Below, one piece after another: positions 27,425-36,638 of a DNA stretch of 51,682 nucleotides (within the stretch, counting starts at the first letter, position 1; each line of letters opens with the position of its first letter). The translations under genes were made by a program, and so were the position numbers. Source of the DNA: Pseudobacteroides sp. Its GTDB lineage: Bacteria; Bacillota; Clostridia; Acetivibrionales; DSM-2933. The notes under the pieces are model-generated. The model worked only from the letters and a program-made list of their open reading frames with translations. It had not been told where the DNA came from and searched no databases. The stretch spans positions 1 to 51,682 of the forward strand of contig NZ_DATCTU010000133.1 of the NCBI RefSeq assembly GCF_036567765.1. Direction: 5' to 3'.

Positions 27425-28285
27425 ATGACATACAAACACTCAAATTACAGCTACTTCAAACTCCTTGCCGCCTCGGCTGCAACATTATTTTTCCTATTTG
27501 CCATTTCCTCCTGCTCTAATACAAGCAAAACTTCCAGCCCAAAGCCTGCATCGGATACAGGTTTTGGACTTACCACAAAGGAAGAATTTATAGATAAAAG
27601 AAATCATTCTATTGAACATAATGGCATAACACTATGTGTTGAAGAAACTTTATCCGATACCATAAAAACATCGATTCAAGTTTCAGTTAAGGGTGATAAT
27701 GTTAGCGGCAAAAACATCAGCTTTGAAGACGTATACCTCACAAACAGCAAACCAGAGGGTTGCCAGCCATTAAAGATACCCATTATCAGTAAAGGAGAGC
27801 ATCGATGTGTATTTGACTTTTATGATGTTAAACCAAATAGTAAAGAGGAAATATTCACACTAAAAGTCGGTAAAATCAGCCATATTGAAGGTCCCTGGGT
27901 CATAACCTTTCCGGTTGAAACAGCACCTTATGAAATGGTATATAGCTTACAAAAGGAATACTGGTTTGGTAAGAACAAAGTCATCATAGATTCTATAAAA
28001 TCAACCATTAGTCAAACGCAAATAGAAATACAGGACCATTTTGAGAGTAAAGAAAAGATGACACGCGTTAACATGTTTTATCTAACAATCAATGGAAAAA
28101 AGTATTATGCTGATAATTTTTCCGATCATTTGGATAAAGGAGAGACAGCAGTTACAAACCATAAAAGGTATGTGGTTAATTTTAATACAGGCGGAAAGAT
28201 TTTTGATTTATCCGGTGATGTATTACTTGAGTTGGAGTACGGAATTGCAGAAACAAAAGTTGTTCATAAGATCAAGATAAACTAA
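27425..28285 (+). CDS. Putative lipoprotein of unknown function
   Basis: 286 residues. Signal peptide with lipobox AISSC at about residue 30, so probably lipid-anchored outside the membrane. The rest is predicted beta-rich in two halves of about 120 residues (ITLCVEETLSDTIKTSIQVSV... and NKVIIDSIKSTISQTQIEIQ...), resembling two Ig-like sandwich domains of the DUF4179/DUF4352 sort. The ribosome site is AAAGGAGC. It follows a decayed gene that may have encoded a related extracellular domain. I do not recognise the family. Confidence 0.75.
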   Translation: MTYKHSNYSYFKLLAASAATLFFLFAISSCSNTSKTSSPKPASDTGFGLTTKEEFIDKRNHSIEHNGITLCVEETLSDTIKTSIQVSVKGDNVSGKNISFEDVYLTNSKPEGCQPLKIPIISKGEHRCVFDFYDVKPNSKEEIFTLKVGKISHIEGPWVITFPVETAPYEMVYSLQKEYWFGKNKVIIDSIKSTISQTQIEIQDHFESKEKMTRVNMFYLTINGKKYYADNFSDHLDKGETAVTNHKRYVVNFNTGGKIFDLSGDVLLELEYGIAETKVVHKIKIN

Positions 28286-28355
28286 CCCTTATGGGAAACT
28301 CCATTTTCCTTCCTTAAAGGTACAATCAAAAAACCTTCTGCTATAAATTCCCCTT

Positions 28356-28418
28356 AGTAAATCATACTTGACACTTCAAGAAGACTTATGTATAATTTAA
28401 TTATGCAGTAAATCATAC
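28356..28418 (+). promoter_or_regulatory. Consensus promoter between two 12-base direct repeats
   Basis: TTGACA (28368-28373), 17 bases, TATAAT (28391-28396). The 12-mer AGTAAATCATAC occurs at 28356-28367, abutting the -35, and again at 28407-28418, near +4 to +15. The copies start 51 bases apart. This suggests a regulator that binds on both sides of the promoter of the X-dockerin gene. Confidence 0.7.
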
Positions 28419-28465
28419 ATTACACTCACTACTTATAAAAATATATAACAGGAGGTCAGGTATAT

Positions 28466-29401
28466 ATGTATCTAAACAATGCTTTTAGGCAAACCGCATT
28501 TATTCTATTGTTTTTAACTACAATAATGTTAATGCCTGTGTATTCGGCAGCTGAGGCAGAACCAGCAAAAGTTCCCACTAAGATTGTCTGGAACAATCCT
28601 ACTACAGAGTTGTTGAAGCCCAATATGCTTGGAGGAAACTATTCCATATCGGTAACATTAACCGATGCAAATAATAATCCTCTTCAATGCAAAAATATTT
28701 CATGGACTTCAACATCAGTTGGTGTTTCAAACACAACCGTAACAGACACACAAGGTGTATCCATAAATCCTGTTACAGTGTTCCACCAGGATAAGAACAT
28801 TACATACTCTGCTGATATAACAATACAATTTGCAGGAGATGAACTCTATGAGCCTACCACTAGTGCCATCACATTAAGATGCTACGATACAGGACCGCCA
28901 ATGTATTATAATGTTATCGGCCAGGTTTCAGTTGTAAAGAATAGCTCTGAAGATACCATCCTAAATTCAGGCTTTGATGTAAAAATAATAGATACTCCCT
29001 ATTATTCAAAAACAGATGATACTGGAGTTTTTAACTTTAGGGTTGATTTGAATCAGCCGTCTATTAGATACTCTGAGAGTAAGCTTGAAATAAGCAAGCC
29101 CGGCTACCTTTCCAGAGAAGTAATGCTGCATAATTTCCTGACTTCATCTACCGAGAATACGAAAGATCCAATAAAGATGATAGCTGGAGACATCAATCAG
29201 GATGATGCAATAAACATGACGGATATTGTTGAAATGGCTAAGACATTTAAAGCTGTTGAGGGTGATGAAATATATAATGGAGTTTGTGATTTAAATAATG
29301 ATAGGGTCATTAATATTGCTGATGTTGTAATTATTGCTTCAAATTTTAATAAAACCCCATTGGATTACGAGGGTCTGGACCCATATTTTATAAAATTATA
29401 G
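28466..29401 (+). CDS. Non-catalytic cellulosomal protein: Ig-like, X-module, type II dockerin
   Basis: 311 residues. Signal peptide 1-30. Residues about 35-145 look like a bacterial Ig-like domain (SVTLTDANNNPLQCKNISWTST). Residues about 150-235 resemble the X-module (a carboxypeptidase-regulatory-like sandwich) that precedes the CipA dockerin of C. thermocellum. The end carries a dockerin with loops DINQDDAINMTD and DLNNDRVINIAD, again the type II pattern. No enzyme module is present. X-dockerin pairs normally sit at the end of scaffoldins, so a short protein carrying one is likely to plug into an anchoring scaffoldin; its job there is unknown. Ribosome site AGGAGG. Confidence 0.85.
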   Translation: MYLNNAFRQTAFILLFLTTIMLMPVYSAAEAEPAKVPTKIVWNNPTTELLKPNMLGGNYSISVTLTDANNNPLQCKNISWTSTSVGVSNTTVTDTQGVSINPVTVFHQDKNITYSADITIQFAGDELYEPTTSAITLRCYDTGPPMYYNVIGQVSVVKNSSEDTILNSGFDVKIIDTPYYSKTDDTGVFNFRVDLNQPSIRYSESKLEISKPGYLSREVMLHNFLTSSTENTKDPIKMIAGDINQDDAINMTDIVEMAKTFKAVEGDEIYNGVCDLNNDRVINIADVVIIASNFNKTPLDYEGLDPYFIKL

Positions 29402-29431
29402 GCTCAATAAAGCAAAACGCATATTTTACAA

Positions 29432-29468
29432 TAAAAACGCCGGGATAGTTGTAAACCCGGCATTTTAT
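29432..29468. terminator. Bidirectional terminator
   Basis: Arms GCCGGG (29439-29444) and CCCGGC (29456-29461) with A run on the left and TTTTAT on the right, between convergent genes. Confidence 0.8.
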
Positions 29469-29481
29469 GAATATGAAATTT

Positions 29482-30243
29482 TTATTCTGACAGCAACGCA
29501 TCAACGAAGCCAAAATACATATCACCTGAACCACTTTTATCCGGCTGGTCTATCATTACCTTTAGCTTTATTACTCCAGTCACATCAACATTGACATCTA
29601 TTGGCATTTTGCCCGCTGTCATGACTTCTGAAGTATATAAGAGCTTATCATCTCCATATACTTTTAAGTATGTCTCTCTATTAACATTTCTTGAATCATA
29701 ATGTAATATGAATTTCCCCGATAATTTCTTATATTTTTGATTAATCAAGTACTCTGTAAACAAAGAGCCTGTATCCCATATACTATACAGATTATATTTT
29801 ATACCATGTGAGTAGCTGGCACCAGTGGAATCCTTATCCTTGCTGCTATCCCATAAACCCCAATTGTTTGATGATCTAGTTTCCTGATAATTAAAGTAGT
29901 CCAATTGTTCCAGCCACATACTGCTTGGCTGAGTACTGGAATTTGAATTATTATGTTTGCCTATGTAAACGCTTGACGTTTTACCGTCCCACTCAACACT
30001 CTTTCCCAAGGCATTGGAAACTGCCCTGACAGGCAGATAAGTAGTTCCATTATAAATAAATGGTTCCACTACATTTCCCTGTGCATCCTTTGGCGTCACA
30101 CTGACATCATCCACAAATATTTTGATGTTATTAAAAAATAATTGTGCATTTTTAGCAACAGGGGCTGCAAACACGGTTGTTGTTATTAATGTTGCTCCTA
30201 CCGCCCCTATTACAATACCTTTAAATTTTTCCTTAGAAAACAT
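29482..30243 (-). CDS. Secreted stalk-domain protein with NPCBM-like domain
   Basis: 253 residues. Signal peptide 1-26 (IVIGAVGATLITTTVFAA). Residues about 35-95 carry one Cu_amine_oxidN1 stalk motif (TTYLPVRAVSNALGKSVEWDG). Residues about 110-253 look like an NPCBM/galactose-binding-like beta-sandwich (SHGIKYNLYS, YLKVYGDDKLLYTSEVMTAG, IKLKVMID). Such two-domain proteins are common at clostridial surfaces. Ribosome site AGGAGGAG. Ligand unknown. Confidence 0.8.
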   Translation of the reverse strand: MFSKEKFKGIVIGAVGATLITTTVFAAPVAKNAQLFFNNIKIFVDDVSVTPKDAQGNVVEPFIYNGTTYLPVRAVSNALGKSVEWDGKTSSVYIGKHNNSNSSTQPSSMWLEQLDYFNYQETRSSNNWGLWDSSKDKDSTGASYSHGIKYNLYSIWDTGSLFTEYLINQKYKKLSGKFILHYDSRNVNRETYLKVYGDDKLLYTSEVMTAGKMPIDVNVDVTGVIKLKVMIDQPDKSGSGDMYFGFVDALLSE

Positions 30244-30401
30244 CTATACTCCTCCTATGCTATTGTTTAAATATGGAATTAATTATATCATACGAACAGG
30301 CTTATGGCCATACCTAAAAGCCTGAAACGTGTTCAAAATAGCTGGCTGACAGCAAATTTTTGTTACCATGTACATTAGTAATCTACATTAGTATATAAAA
30401 T

Positions 30402-30446
30402 AAAAACCGGAAGATTAGAGTATAAATTCTAATCCTCCGGCTTATA
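30402..30446 (-). terminator. Terminator of the UPF0316 gene
   Basis: Stem CCGGA-GATTAGA (30407-30419) against TCTAATC-TCCGG (30428-30440); leftward it is followed by TTTTTATTTTA. Confidence 0.85.
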
Positions 30447-30467
30447 TTGCAGTGAATCATATACTCA

Positions 30468-31049
30468 TCATTTACTCAGCATACTGAAAAGGCCATTTAC
30501 CTTACTGTGTATAGGAAAAACTCCTTGATTAGCCGACTTTGCATCTTCAATTGAGTAAAATGCATTAGAATGACACTGGTTTATAATGGATAAAACATTA
30601 TCTTTGTCCTTACGGCGTACGATAGTGTATACAACCTTGACACTTCCGGTTACGCCTTTGGCATCTACTACAGTTACTCCATAGCCGGAAGATGACAATC
30701 TCTCTACCAGCTTGCATTCATCTTTTACAAGGATTACTCGCACCACAAGAATTCCTATAGCAAGCTTTTCCTCTATAATAAGTCCAACAAAAGTTCCCAT
30801 TGCAAAACCACCTGCATAAGCAAGGTAACAAAAAATATTACTAAGGTTTTGCATAATCTGGCTTATGGCGATTAACCATATAAACACCTCAAAAAATCCC
30901 AGGAGTGGTGCAATCATCTTTTTTCCCCTGGATACAAATATGATACGCATCGTTCCAATCGATACATCAAATATCCTGGAAACAAAAATGAGAAGTGGCA
31001 GCACCACCCACGAGAACAACTCAGGGTCTATTGACGGTAATATACTCAT
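30468..31049 (-). CDS. UPF0316 membrane protein (DUF2179/DUF5698)
   Basis: 193 residues. Three predicted membrane helices in residues 12-100 (WVVLPLLIFVSRIFDVSIGTM, PLLGFFEVFIWLIAIS, FAMGTFVGLIIEEKLAIG) and a soluble C-terminal DUF2179 domain (VIRRKDKDNVLSII-type signature here VYTIVRRKDKDNVLSII). This is the YebE/UPF0316 layout; the function of the family is not established. Ribosome site GGAGG. Single gene with its own terminator. Confidence 0.9.
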   Translation of the reverse strand: MSILPSIDPELFSWVVLPLLIFVSRIFDVSIGTMRIIFVSRGKKMIAPLLGFFEVFIWLIAISQIMQNLSNIFCYLAYAGGFAMGTFVGLIIEEKLAIGILVVRVILVKDECKLVERLSSSGYGVTVVDAKGVTGSVKVVYTIVRRKDKDNVLSIINQCHSNAFYSIEDAKSANQGVFPIHSKVNGLFSMLSK

Positions 31050-31105
31050 AAATCCTCCAATCAGGGCTATTTTGTCTTAGGTATCATCAATCAAATAACA
31101 CCAAC

Positions 31106-31890
31106 CTACAATTCTCTTTGCAGCAGCCTGAATACTACTGTTACTGTTTCCGCCCTTGTGATATTATCAACCAGTTTTATAAACCCGGCATCACCGTTTG
31201 TTATATTACTTTTGATACATATTGCAGCATACTCCTTAGCCCATTTACTGATTTTATCTTTATCAATAACCCTTTAATTATACCATTGTTGTATGCTGCA
31301 TAGATACTGTCAAAATACCATTCACCTTTCTGGGGCATCTCCTGAAGCTATATACCTCTGACCGTCCCTTATTACATTGAGCAAATTATTTGAGGTGCTT
31401 GAATCCACCTTCGACCATGAGGAACCATCTGTTGAATTGAGTATAGTTCCACCGTCTCCAACAGTGGTAAACATTCCATTTGTCCAGATAACTGAGTTTA
31501 AGGGTGCAGTATTTTCAGTTTTGATGATGTTCCATTTTTTCATGTCACTGCTTGTTGCCATAACTCTTAAATCCGAAATGTATCCGTTCTCATTTGGTAT
31601 ATTAAATGTATCGGAAATTGTTGCAATGAATTTCCCATTGCCGCTTATAATGCGGGATATTGAATAAGCCCTTTCCAACGGCCTTGCTGCCCATGTCACT
31701 CCATCCTCTGAAGTTAAAAGCGTTCCTTTATCCCCCACTGCTGCAAACATTTTTCCATTCCATGCAACACTTTTTAAATCTCTGCTGCTTTCCGAATCAG
31801 CTTGATTCCATGTAACGCCGTCTGCTGAAGTATAGATTCTGCCTAAGCTTCCAACTGCAACAAATTTTCGACCTCCATTTCAATTTCTAT
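31106..31890 (-). pseudogene. Decayed BNR-repeat/SLH surface protein gene
   Basis: Reading leftward: a TGA (31882-31880) stands where a repeat Trp is expected (RN*NGGRKFVAVG), then an open frame of BNR-like repeats (TSADGVTWN, LLTSEDGVTW, NSTDGSSW) runs to a stop at 31322. The sequence continues in another frame as an SLH repeat (GEWYFDSIYAAYNNG), shifts again, and continues as WAKEYAAICIKSN...ITRAETVTVVFRLL to a TAG at 31106. At least one nonsense and two frameshift changes are visible and the 5' end is lost. The repeats resemble those of the intact gene at 40.1-41.6 kb, which ends in a stalk domain rather than SLH. Confidence 0.8.
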
Positions 31891-32044
31891 TAACATGATA
31901 AGCCTACTAATATTTATCATAATCCAATAAAAATCAGTTATAAAGCTGTAACATTTTCTAATCAGGGAATTAAACACCACTAAAGCTGGAAACCTAAATA
32001 TCAAATGTCTTTCAATTTTCCAACCATCATAATTTCCTAGACAT

Positions 32045-32083
32045 CAAAAAATACCTGGATCAAACTCACTTGATCCAGGTATC
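32045..32083 (-). terminator. Terminator of the hydrogenase operon
   Basis: Perfect 13-bp stem ATACCTGGATCAA (32051-32063) with 32070-32082, 6-base loop; leftward followed by TTTTTTGATG. Confidence 0.9.
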
Positions 32084-32105
32084 CTCATATCTACTCATAT
32101 CCGCT

Positions 32106-33848
32106 TTAAATCTTTTCCCTCTTTGTATAGTGGGTATGCAGCAGCTCATGTGCTTTTTCACCATAAAACTCGCCAAGGAACTCATTATATACCTTTAGCA
32201 CATCCTGATTCTCATGGGATTTTCTTCTTGTTTTTCCCTTGTCTTCACGATAAATGGCTTCCGCCCTTTTCTTAATAATCTCTGCATCACCGTGGTGATA
32301 AGGCTGGCCGCCTCCACCCACACACCCTCCGGGGCATGCCATTATCTCAATTGCATGATATTGGGCTTTCCCTTCCCTGATGGCTTCCAAAAGTTTTCTG
32401 GCATTCCCAAGACCGTGGGCCACGCCAATCTTCACGTCAAGATCATTTATCCTGACAGTAGCCTCCCTTATGCCATCCAGTCCTCTTAACTGAACAAAGT
32501 CAACAGATTCAAGGGTCTCACCTGTAAGCCATTCATAAGCTGTACGTAGGGCTGCTTCAATAACTCCGCCTGTAGTACCGAATATTACCCCTGCTCCTGT
32601 AGATTCCCCGAGAGGATTGTCAAATTCACCGTCATTAAGGGTTGCAAAGTTTATGCCCGCTTCCTTGAGCATGAGCCCTAATTCACGGGTGGAAATAACA
32701 TAGTCCACGTTAATTATGCCATCGTTTCCAAGCTCCTGCCTTGCAGCCTCATATTTTTTGGCAAGACAAGGCATTACAGATACAACAACCATCTTTTTGG
32801 GATCTATGTTAAACTTCTTTGCGTAGTAGGTTTTGGCCACAGCACCAAACATTTCGTGAGGTGATTTACATGTAGAAGGAATGTCCAAAAGATCAGGGAA
32901 CTGATGTTCAAAGAATTTAACCCAAGCTGGACAGCAGCTGGTCAGTATTGGTAGTGTTCCTCCGTGCTGAAGTCTATGTACAAATTCCGAAGCCTCTTCT
33001 ATTATTGTAAGGTCGGCTGCAAAGTCAGTGTCAAAAACTCTATCAAATCCAAGGTTTCTCAGTGCTGTTACCATTTTGCCAGTTACTATGGTTCCCGGTT
33101 CCATTCCGAATTCTTCACCAAGTGCAACCCTTACAGCAGGAGCAGTCTGCACAACAACATACTTCTCTGGATCATTAAGAGCATCCCACACTTCTCCGAT
33201 GTTATTGATTTCAGTCAATGCCGCAGTAGGACATACCGCCACACACTGGCCGCAGAATGTACACATTGTTTCGGACATTGGAAGCCCGAAAGCTGGGGCC
33301 ACTACAGTTTCAAAACCTCTGTCCACAGCTGAGAGTATTCCGCAGGTCTGAACATCGTTGCACATGGTTTCACAACGTCTGCAAAGAATACATTTGTCCA
33401 GATTTCTGTATATTGATTTGCTTGATGAGTCCTTTTCATAAGTGGACATTTCTCCTTGGTACTTGAGCTTCCTCACTCCCAAATCTGCTGCAAGCTTCTG
33501 AAGATCACACTTCTGGTTCTTTTCACAAATAAGACAGTCGGTAGGGTGATCCGACAGCAGAAGCTCCACAATGGTTCTTCTCGCCTTTACAACCTTTGGG
33601 GTATGGGTCTTAATGCTCATGCCCTCAGAGACATATGTAGCACAGGCAGGAGCCAGGTTCCTTCTTCCCTCAACCTCCACCATACACACCCTACATGAGG
33701 CAACCTGATTAACCGCCTTTAGGTCATGGAGGTTTAAGTGGCACAAGGTAGGTATACTAACATCAGCCAATTTAGCCGCATCCAGTATAGTGCTGCCAAT
33801 TGGAACAGATATTTCAATATCATTAAGCTTTACTTTTACATTATCCAT
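32106..33848 (-). CDS. hydA: [FeFe]-hydrogenase catalytic subunit (HydA/HndD)
   Basis: 580 residues from the ATG at 33848 (ribosome site GGGAG); the frame is open further up into the previous gene. Domains: N-terminal [2Fe-2S] ferredoxin (CRVCMVEVEG), a His/Cys-ligated cluster region (CLICEKNQKC), two [4Fe-4S] sites (CILCRRCETMC, CTFCGQCVAVC), then the H-cluster domain with all three signatures: TSCCPAW, MPCLAKKYE and MACPGGCVGGGGQP. The C-terminal small-subunit-like helix region is fused. It makes H2 from electrons supplied by NADH and reduced ferredoxin. Last gene of a four-gene operon. Confidence 0.97.
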   Translation of the reverse strand: MDNVKVKLNDIEISVPIGSTILDAAKLADVSIPTLCHLNLHDLKAVNQVASCRVCMVEVEGRRNLAPACATYVSEGMSIKTHTPKVVKARRTIVELLLSDHPTDCLICEKNQKCDLQKLAADLGVRKLKYQGEMSTYEKDSSSKSIYRNLDKCILCRRCETMCNDVQTCGILSAVDRGFETVVAPAFGLPMSETMCTFCGQCVAVCPTAALTEINNIGEVWDALNDPEKYVVVQTAPAVRVALGEEFGMEPGTIVTGKMVTALRNLGFDRVFDTDFAADLTIIEEASEFVHRLQHGGTLPILTSCCPAWVKFFEHQFPDLLDIPSTCKSPHEMFGAVAKTYYAKKFNIDPKKMVVVSVMPCLAKKYEAARQELGNDGIINVDYVISTRELGLMLKEAGINFATLNDGEFDNPLGESTGAGVIFGTTGGVIEAALRTAYEWLTGETLESVDFVQLRGLDGIREATVRINDLDVKIGVAHGLGNARKLLEAIREGKAQYHAIEIMACPGGCVGGGGQPYHHGDAEIIKKRAEAIYREDKGKTRRKSHENQDVLKVYNEFLGEFYGEKAHELLHTHYTKREKI

Positions 33849-33870
33849 ATTGTTATTTACTCCCTTCCAA

Positions 33871-35664
33871 TTATCTTCTCTCGATAGCAGCAAATTTACA
33901 TGTACTCATACAAGCACCGCACTTGATGCATTTGCTATTGTCTATCAGATGGACCTGCTTTAGCTCACCTGAAATACAGTTTACCGGACATACCTTGGTA
34001 CAAGCCCTGCATCCGATACATTTTTCCGGAATTATGTAATAATTGAGAAGCGATGTACATGCACCTGCAGGACATTTTTTATCTCTTACATGTGCCAAAT
34101 ATTCATCCCAGAAATAATTAAGGGTACTCAAAATAGGGTTTGGTGCTGTCTGTCCAAGACCGCAAAGAGCTGTATCTCTGATTATTTGTCCAAGCTCCTT
34201 AAGGTCATATAAATCCTGCTCTTCCCCCTTACCTTCGGTTATCTTTGTAAGAATTTCATAAAGTCTCTTGGTTCCAACCCTGCATGGTGTACATTTACCG
34301 CAGGATTCATCAACCGTAAATTCAAGGTAGTACTTCGCTATATTTACCATACAATCATCTTCATCTAAAACAATCATACCACCGGATCCCATCATTGATC
34401 CAAGTGAGGATAATGACTCATAATCAATAGGCGTATCAATAAATTGGCTAGGAATACATCCTCCTGAAGGCCCCCCTGTCTGAACAGCTTTAAAGGCCTT
34501 GCCATCCTTTATTCCTCCGCCTATTCCGTGAATAATCTCTTTCAATGTAGTACCCATAGGCACTTCAATAAGTCCAACATTGTTTATTTTACCAGCAAGG
34601 GCAAATACTTTTGTCCCCTTGCTCTTTTCAGTACCTATTGTAGCAAACCATTCTGCACCCTTTAAAAATATGGGAGGAATGTTGGCCAATGTTTCAACAT
34701 TATTAACTACCGTAGGCTTCATCCATAGCCCTTTTTGTGCCGGGAATGGCGGCTTGTTTGTGGGCTCACCACGATTTCCTTCCACAGACCTTAAAAGAGA
34801 GGTTTCCTCTCCGCATACAAAGGCTCCCGCACCAAGCTTTAATGAAATGTCAAATGAAAAGCCTGTGCCTAAAATGTTCTCTCCCATAAGCCCCAGTTCT
34901 TTAGCCTGCTTAATGGCAATCTCAAGCCTCTGCACAGCTAATGGGTACTCAGCACGGACATATATGTAGCCTTTACTGGCTCCTATTGCATATCCTGCTA
35001 TAGCCATGGCTTCCAGCACACTGTGAGGATCTCCCTCTAAAACGCTTCTGTCCATAAATGCCCCAGGGTCTCCCTCGTCGGCATTACACACAACATATTT
35101 CTGATCCGCCTGACTCCTGTTGGCAGTCTCCCATTTTATTCCTGTAGGGAAGCCAGCCCCGCCTCTTCCTCTAAGGCCGCTCTTTTTCATAATATCTATA
35201 ACATCTTGAGGACTCATTTCAGTGAGGATTTTCCCCAGTGCCATGTATCCCTCAACGGCAATATAATCATTTATATCCTCCGGGTCAATAAAACCGCAGT
35301 TCCTTAACGCAACACGAAGCTGCTTTTTATAAAAGGGCATTTCTTTATGTTCTTCAATCTTTTGCCTCTGAGTCGGTTCAACATAAAGAAGCCTTTCAAC
35401 CTTTCTTCCCTTGACTACATGTTCCTTAACAATTTCCTCAGCATCTGAGGGCTTAACCTCTACATAAAACACGCTGTCAGGCAAAACCTTCACAATAGGC
35501 CCTTTTTCGCAGAATCCAAAACATCCTGTAAGCACTACCTGAACCTCATTTTCCATGCCCACAGCAGCCAACCCGGCTTCAAGATTCTTAACAATCAGCT
35601 GGCTCTCGGATGCCTGACATCCGGTCCCGCCGCATACCAGCAGGTGCATTCTATATTTTCCCAT
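33871..35664 (-). CDS. hydB: NuoF-like hydrogenase subunit (HydB/HndC)
   Basis: 597 residues. A thioredoxin-fold [2Fe-2S] domain (about 1-110) precedes the NuoF core with FMN/NADH sites (GLRGRGGAGFPTG, GAGAFVCGEETSLLRSVEG), an SLBB domain, the [4Fe-4S] site ESCGKCTPCRVG and two C-terminal [4Fe-4S] ferredoxin motifs (CIGCRACTKVCP, CIKCGACMSTC). This is the NADH-oxidising, flavin-bearing subunit of multimeric hydrogenases, in which electron bifurcation is thought to occur in Thermotoga-type enzymes. Ribosome site GGAGGG. Confidence 0.96.
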   Translation of the reverse strand: MGKYRMHLLVCGGTGCQASESQLIVKNLEAGLAAVGMENEVQVVLTGCFGFCEKGPIVKVLPDSVFYVEVKPSDAEEIVKEHVVKGRKVERLLYVEPTQRQKIEEHKEMPFYKKQLRVALRNCGFIDPEDINDYIAVEGYMALGKILTEMSPQDVIDIMKKSGLRGRGGAGFPTGIKWETANRSQADQKYVVCNADEGDPGAFMDRSVLEGDPHSVLEAMAIAGYAIGASKGYIYVRAEYPLAVQRLEIAIKQAKELGLMGENILGTGFSFDISLKLGAGAFVCGEETSLLRSVEGNRGEPTNKPPFPAQKGLWMKPTVVNNVETLANIPPIFLKGAEWFATIGTEKSKGTKVFALAGKINNVGLIEVPMGTTLKEIIHGIGGGIKDGKAFKAVQTGGPSGGCIPSQFIDTPIDYESLSSLGSMMGSGGMIVLDEDDCMVNIAKYYLEFTVDESCGKCTPCRVGTKRLYEILTKITEGKGEEQDLYDLKELGQIIRDTALCGLGQTAPNPILSTLNYFWDEYLAHVRDKKCPAGACTSLLNYYIIPEKCIGCRACTKVCPVNCISGELKQVHLIDNSKCIKCGACMSTCKFAAIERR

Positions 35665-35709
35665 TTGATTCCCTCCAAATTAAAACATGCTATTTTTGTT
35701 TGAATGCAT

Positions 35710-36096
35710 TTATACATTTTCGAAGGGCTTGCCTATTATAAGATTATTGAGCAATTCCCCGTCTTTGATATGTTTTCTGATTATTTCTCTTCCCTTTTCT
35801 TCATCAACATTTCCGTAAAGTATTCCTTCCTGTCCCGGAACCCTTACCTCGACAGTAGGTTCCGCGAAGCAAGAGCCCATACATCCGGATTGTATTATTG
35901 CAACATTTGTAATTCCCAGCTTATGTACTTCATCAAGCATTGCGTTCATTGTAGTCCTTGCACCTGCTGCAATACCGCAAGTAGCCATACCTACAAAAAC
36001 CTTTATTTTTTCAGTACTGTCATCACGAACCTGCACCTGATCCTTAAGTCTATCCCTTATAGCCTTAAGCTCATCAAGAGATTTAATTGCTGCCAT
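35710..36096 (-). CDS. hndB: [2Fe-2S] subunit of the hydrogenase (HndB-like)
   Basis: 128 residues from the ATG at 36096, chosen because GGGTGG lies 5 bases before it (a GTG 3 codons earlier overlaps that site). A helical start (IKSLDELKAIRDRLKDQ) is followed by a thioredoxin-like ferredoxin fold with Cys in VGMATCGIAAGA and QSGCMGSC. In Hnd-type hydrogenases this small subunit sits between the NuoE-like and NuoF-like ones in the operon, as here. Confidence 0.9.
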   Translation of the reverse strand: MAAIKSLDELKAIRDRLKDQVQVRDDSTEKIKVFVGMATCGIAAGARTTMNAMLDEVHKLGITNVAIIQSGCMGSCFAEPTVEVRVPGQEGILYGNVDEEKGREIIRKHIKDGELLNNLIIGKPFENV

Positions 36097-36119
36097 TTTT
36101 TCCACCCGCCTTAATAATT

Positions 36120-36596
36120 TTATTTATAGTTTTCCAGAATACCTTCAACCTCTTCAATTTTTACTCTTCCAAACACCTTACCGTCAACTATTACTACGGG
36201 TGCCAAACCGCATGCACCTACACATCTTAATCCGTCTAGGCTGAATTTACCATCCTCGGTTATTCCTCCTGCACGAATTTTTAGCGTTTTCTCAATTTCC
36301 TTGAGTATTGACTCAGCGCCCCTTACATAACATGCAGTACCAAGACATACATTAATCACATGCTCTCCTTTTGGCTCTTCAGTAAAATAGGAATAGAAAG
36401 TAACTACTCCATTAACCTTGGCTGCTGTAGTATCAAGCCTTCTTGCCACATGGAGCTGCACTTCCTTAGGAAGGTAACCGAAGATTTCCTGAGCCTTATG
36501 AAGCACTGTAATGAGGCTTCCCCCCTTGTTTTCAAGGCTGCCGATATATTCATCGAGTTCCTTGAACATTTCTTCAGCAAGCAAATTTTTACACAT
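36120..36596 (-). CDS. hydC: NuoE-like hydrogenase subunit (HydC/HndA)
   Basis: 158 residues. N-terminal helical bundle, then a thioredoxin-fold [2Fe-2S] domain with ligands in CLGTACYVRGA and CVGACGLAP, the NuoE pattern. It pairs with the NuoF-like subunit. First gene of the operon, 23 bases before hndB, behind a promoter carrying a Rex-like operator. The ribosome site (AAGGAAAGG) is about 13 bases from the ATG, a little far. Confidence 0.94.
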   Translation of the reverse strand: MCKNLLAEEMFKELDEYIGSLENKGGSLITVLHKAQEIFGYLPKEVQLHVARRLDTTAAKVNGVVTFYSYFTEEPKGEHVINVCLGTACYVRGAESILKEIEKTLKIRAGGITEDGKFSLDGLRCVGACGLAPVVIVDGKVFGRVKIEEVEGILENYK

Positions 36597-36618
36597 AATA
36601 TTAAATTACCTTTCCTTT

Positions 36619-36636
36619 CTGTTAATTAATTCACAA
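36619..36636. promoter_or_regulatory. Rex-type operator before the hydrogenase operon
   Basis: Minus strand TTGTGAATTAATTAACAG. Against the clostridial Rex consensus TTGTTAA-N4-TTAACAA it matches 12 of 14 specified bases. It lies immediately downstream of the -10 hexamer, where a bound repressor would block transcription. The rex gene is in this same window at 1.4 kb. Confidence 0.75.
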
Positions 36637-36638
36637 TA

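Noticed and set aside
30371..30393. Direct repeat TACATTAGTA, two copies
   Set aside because: Short, AT-rich and close together; likely chance, and not placed at a promoter.
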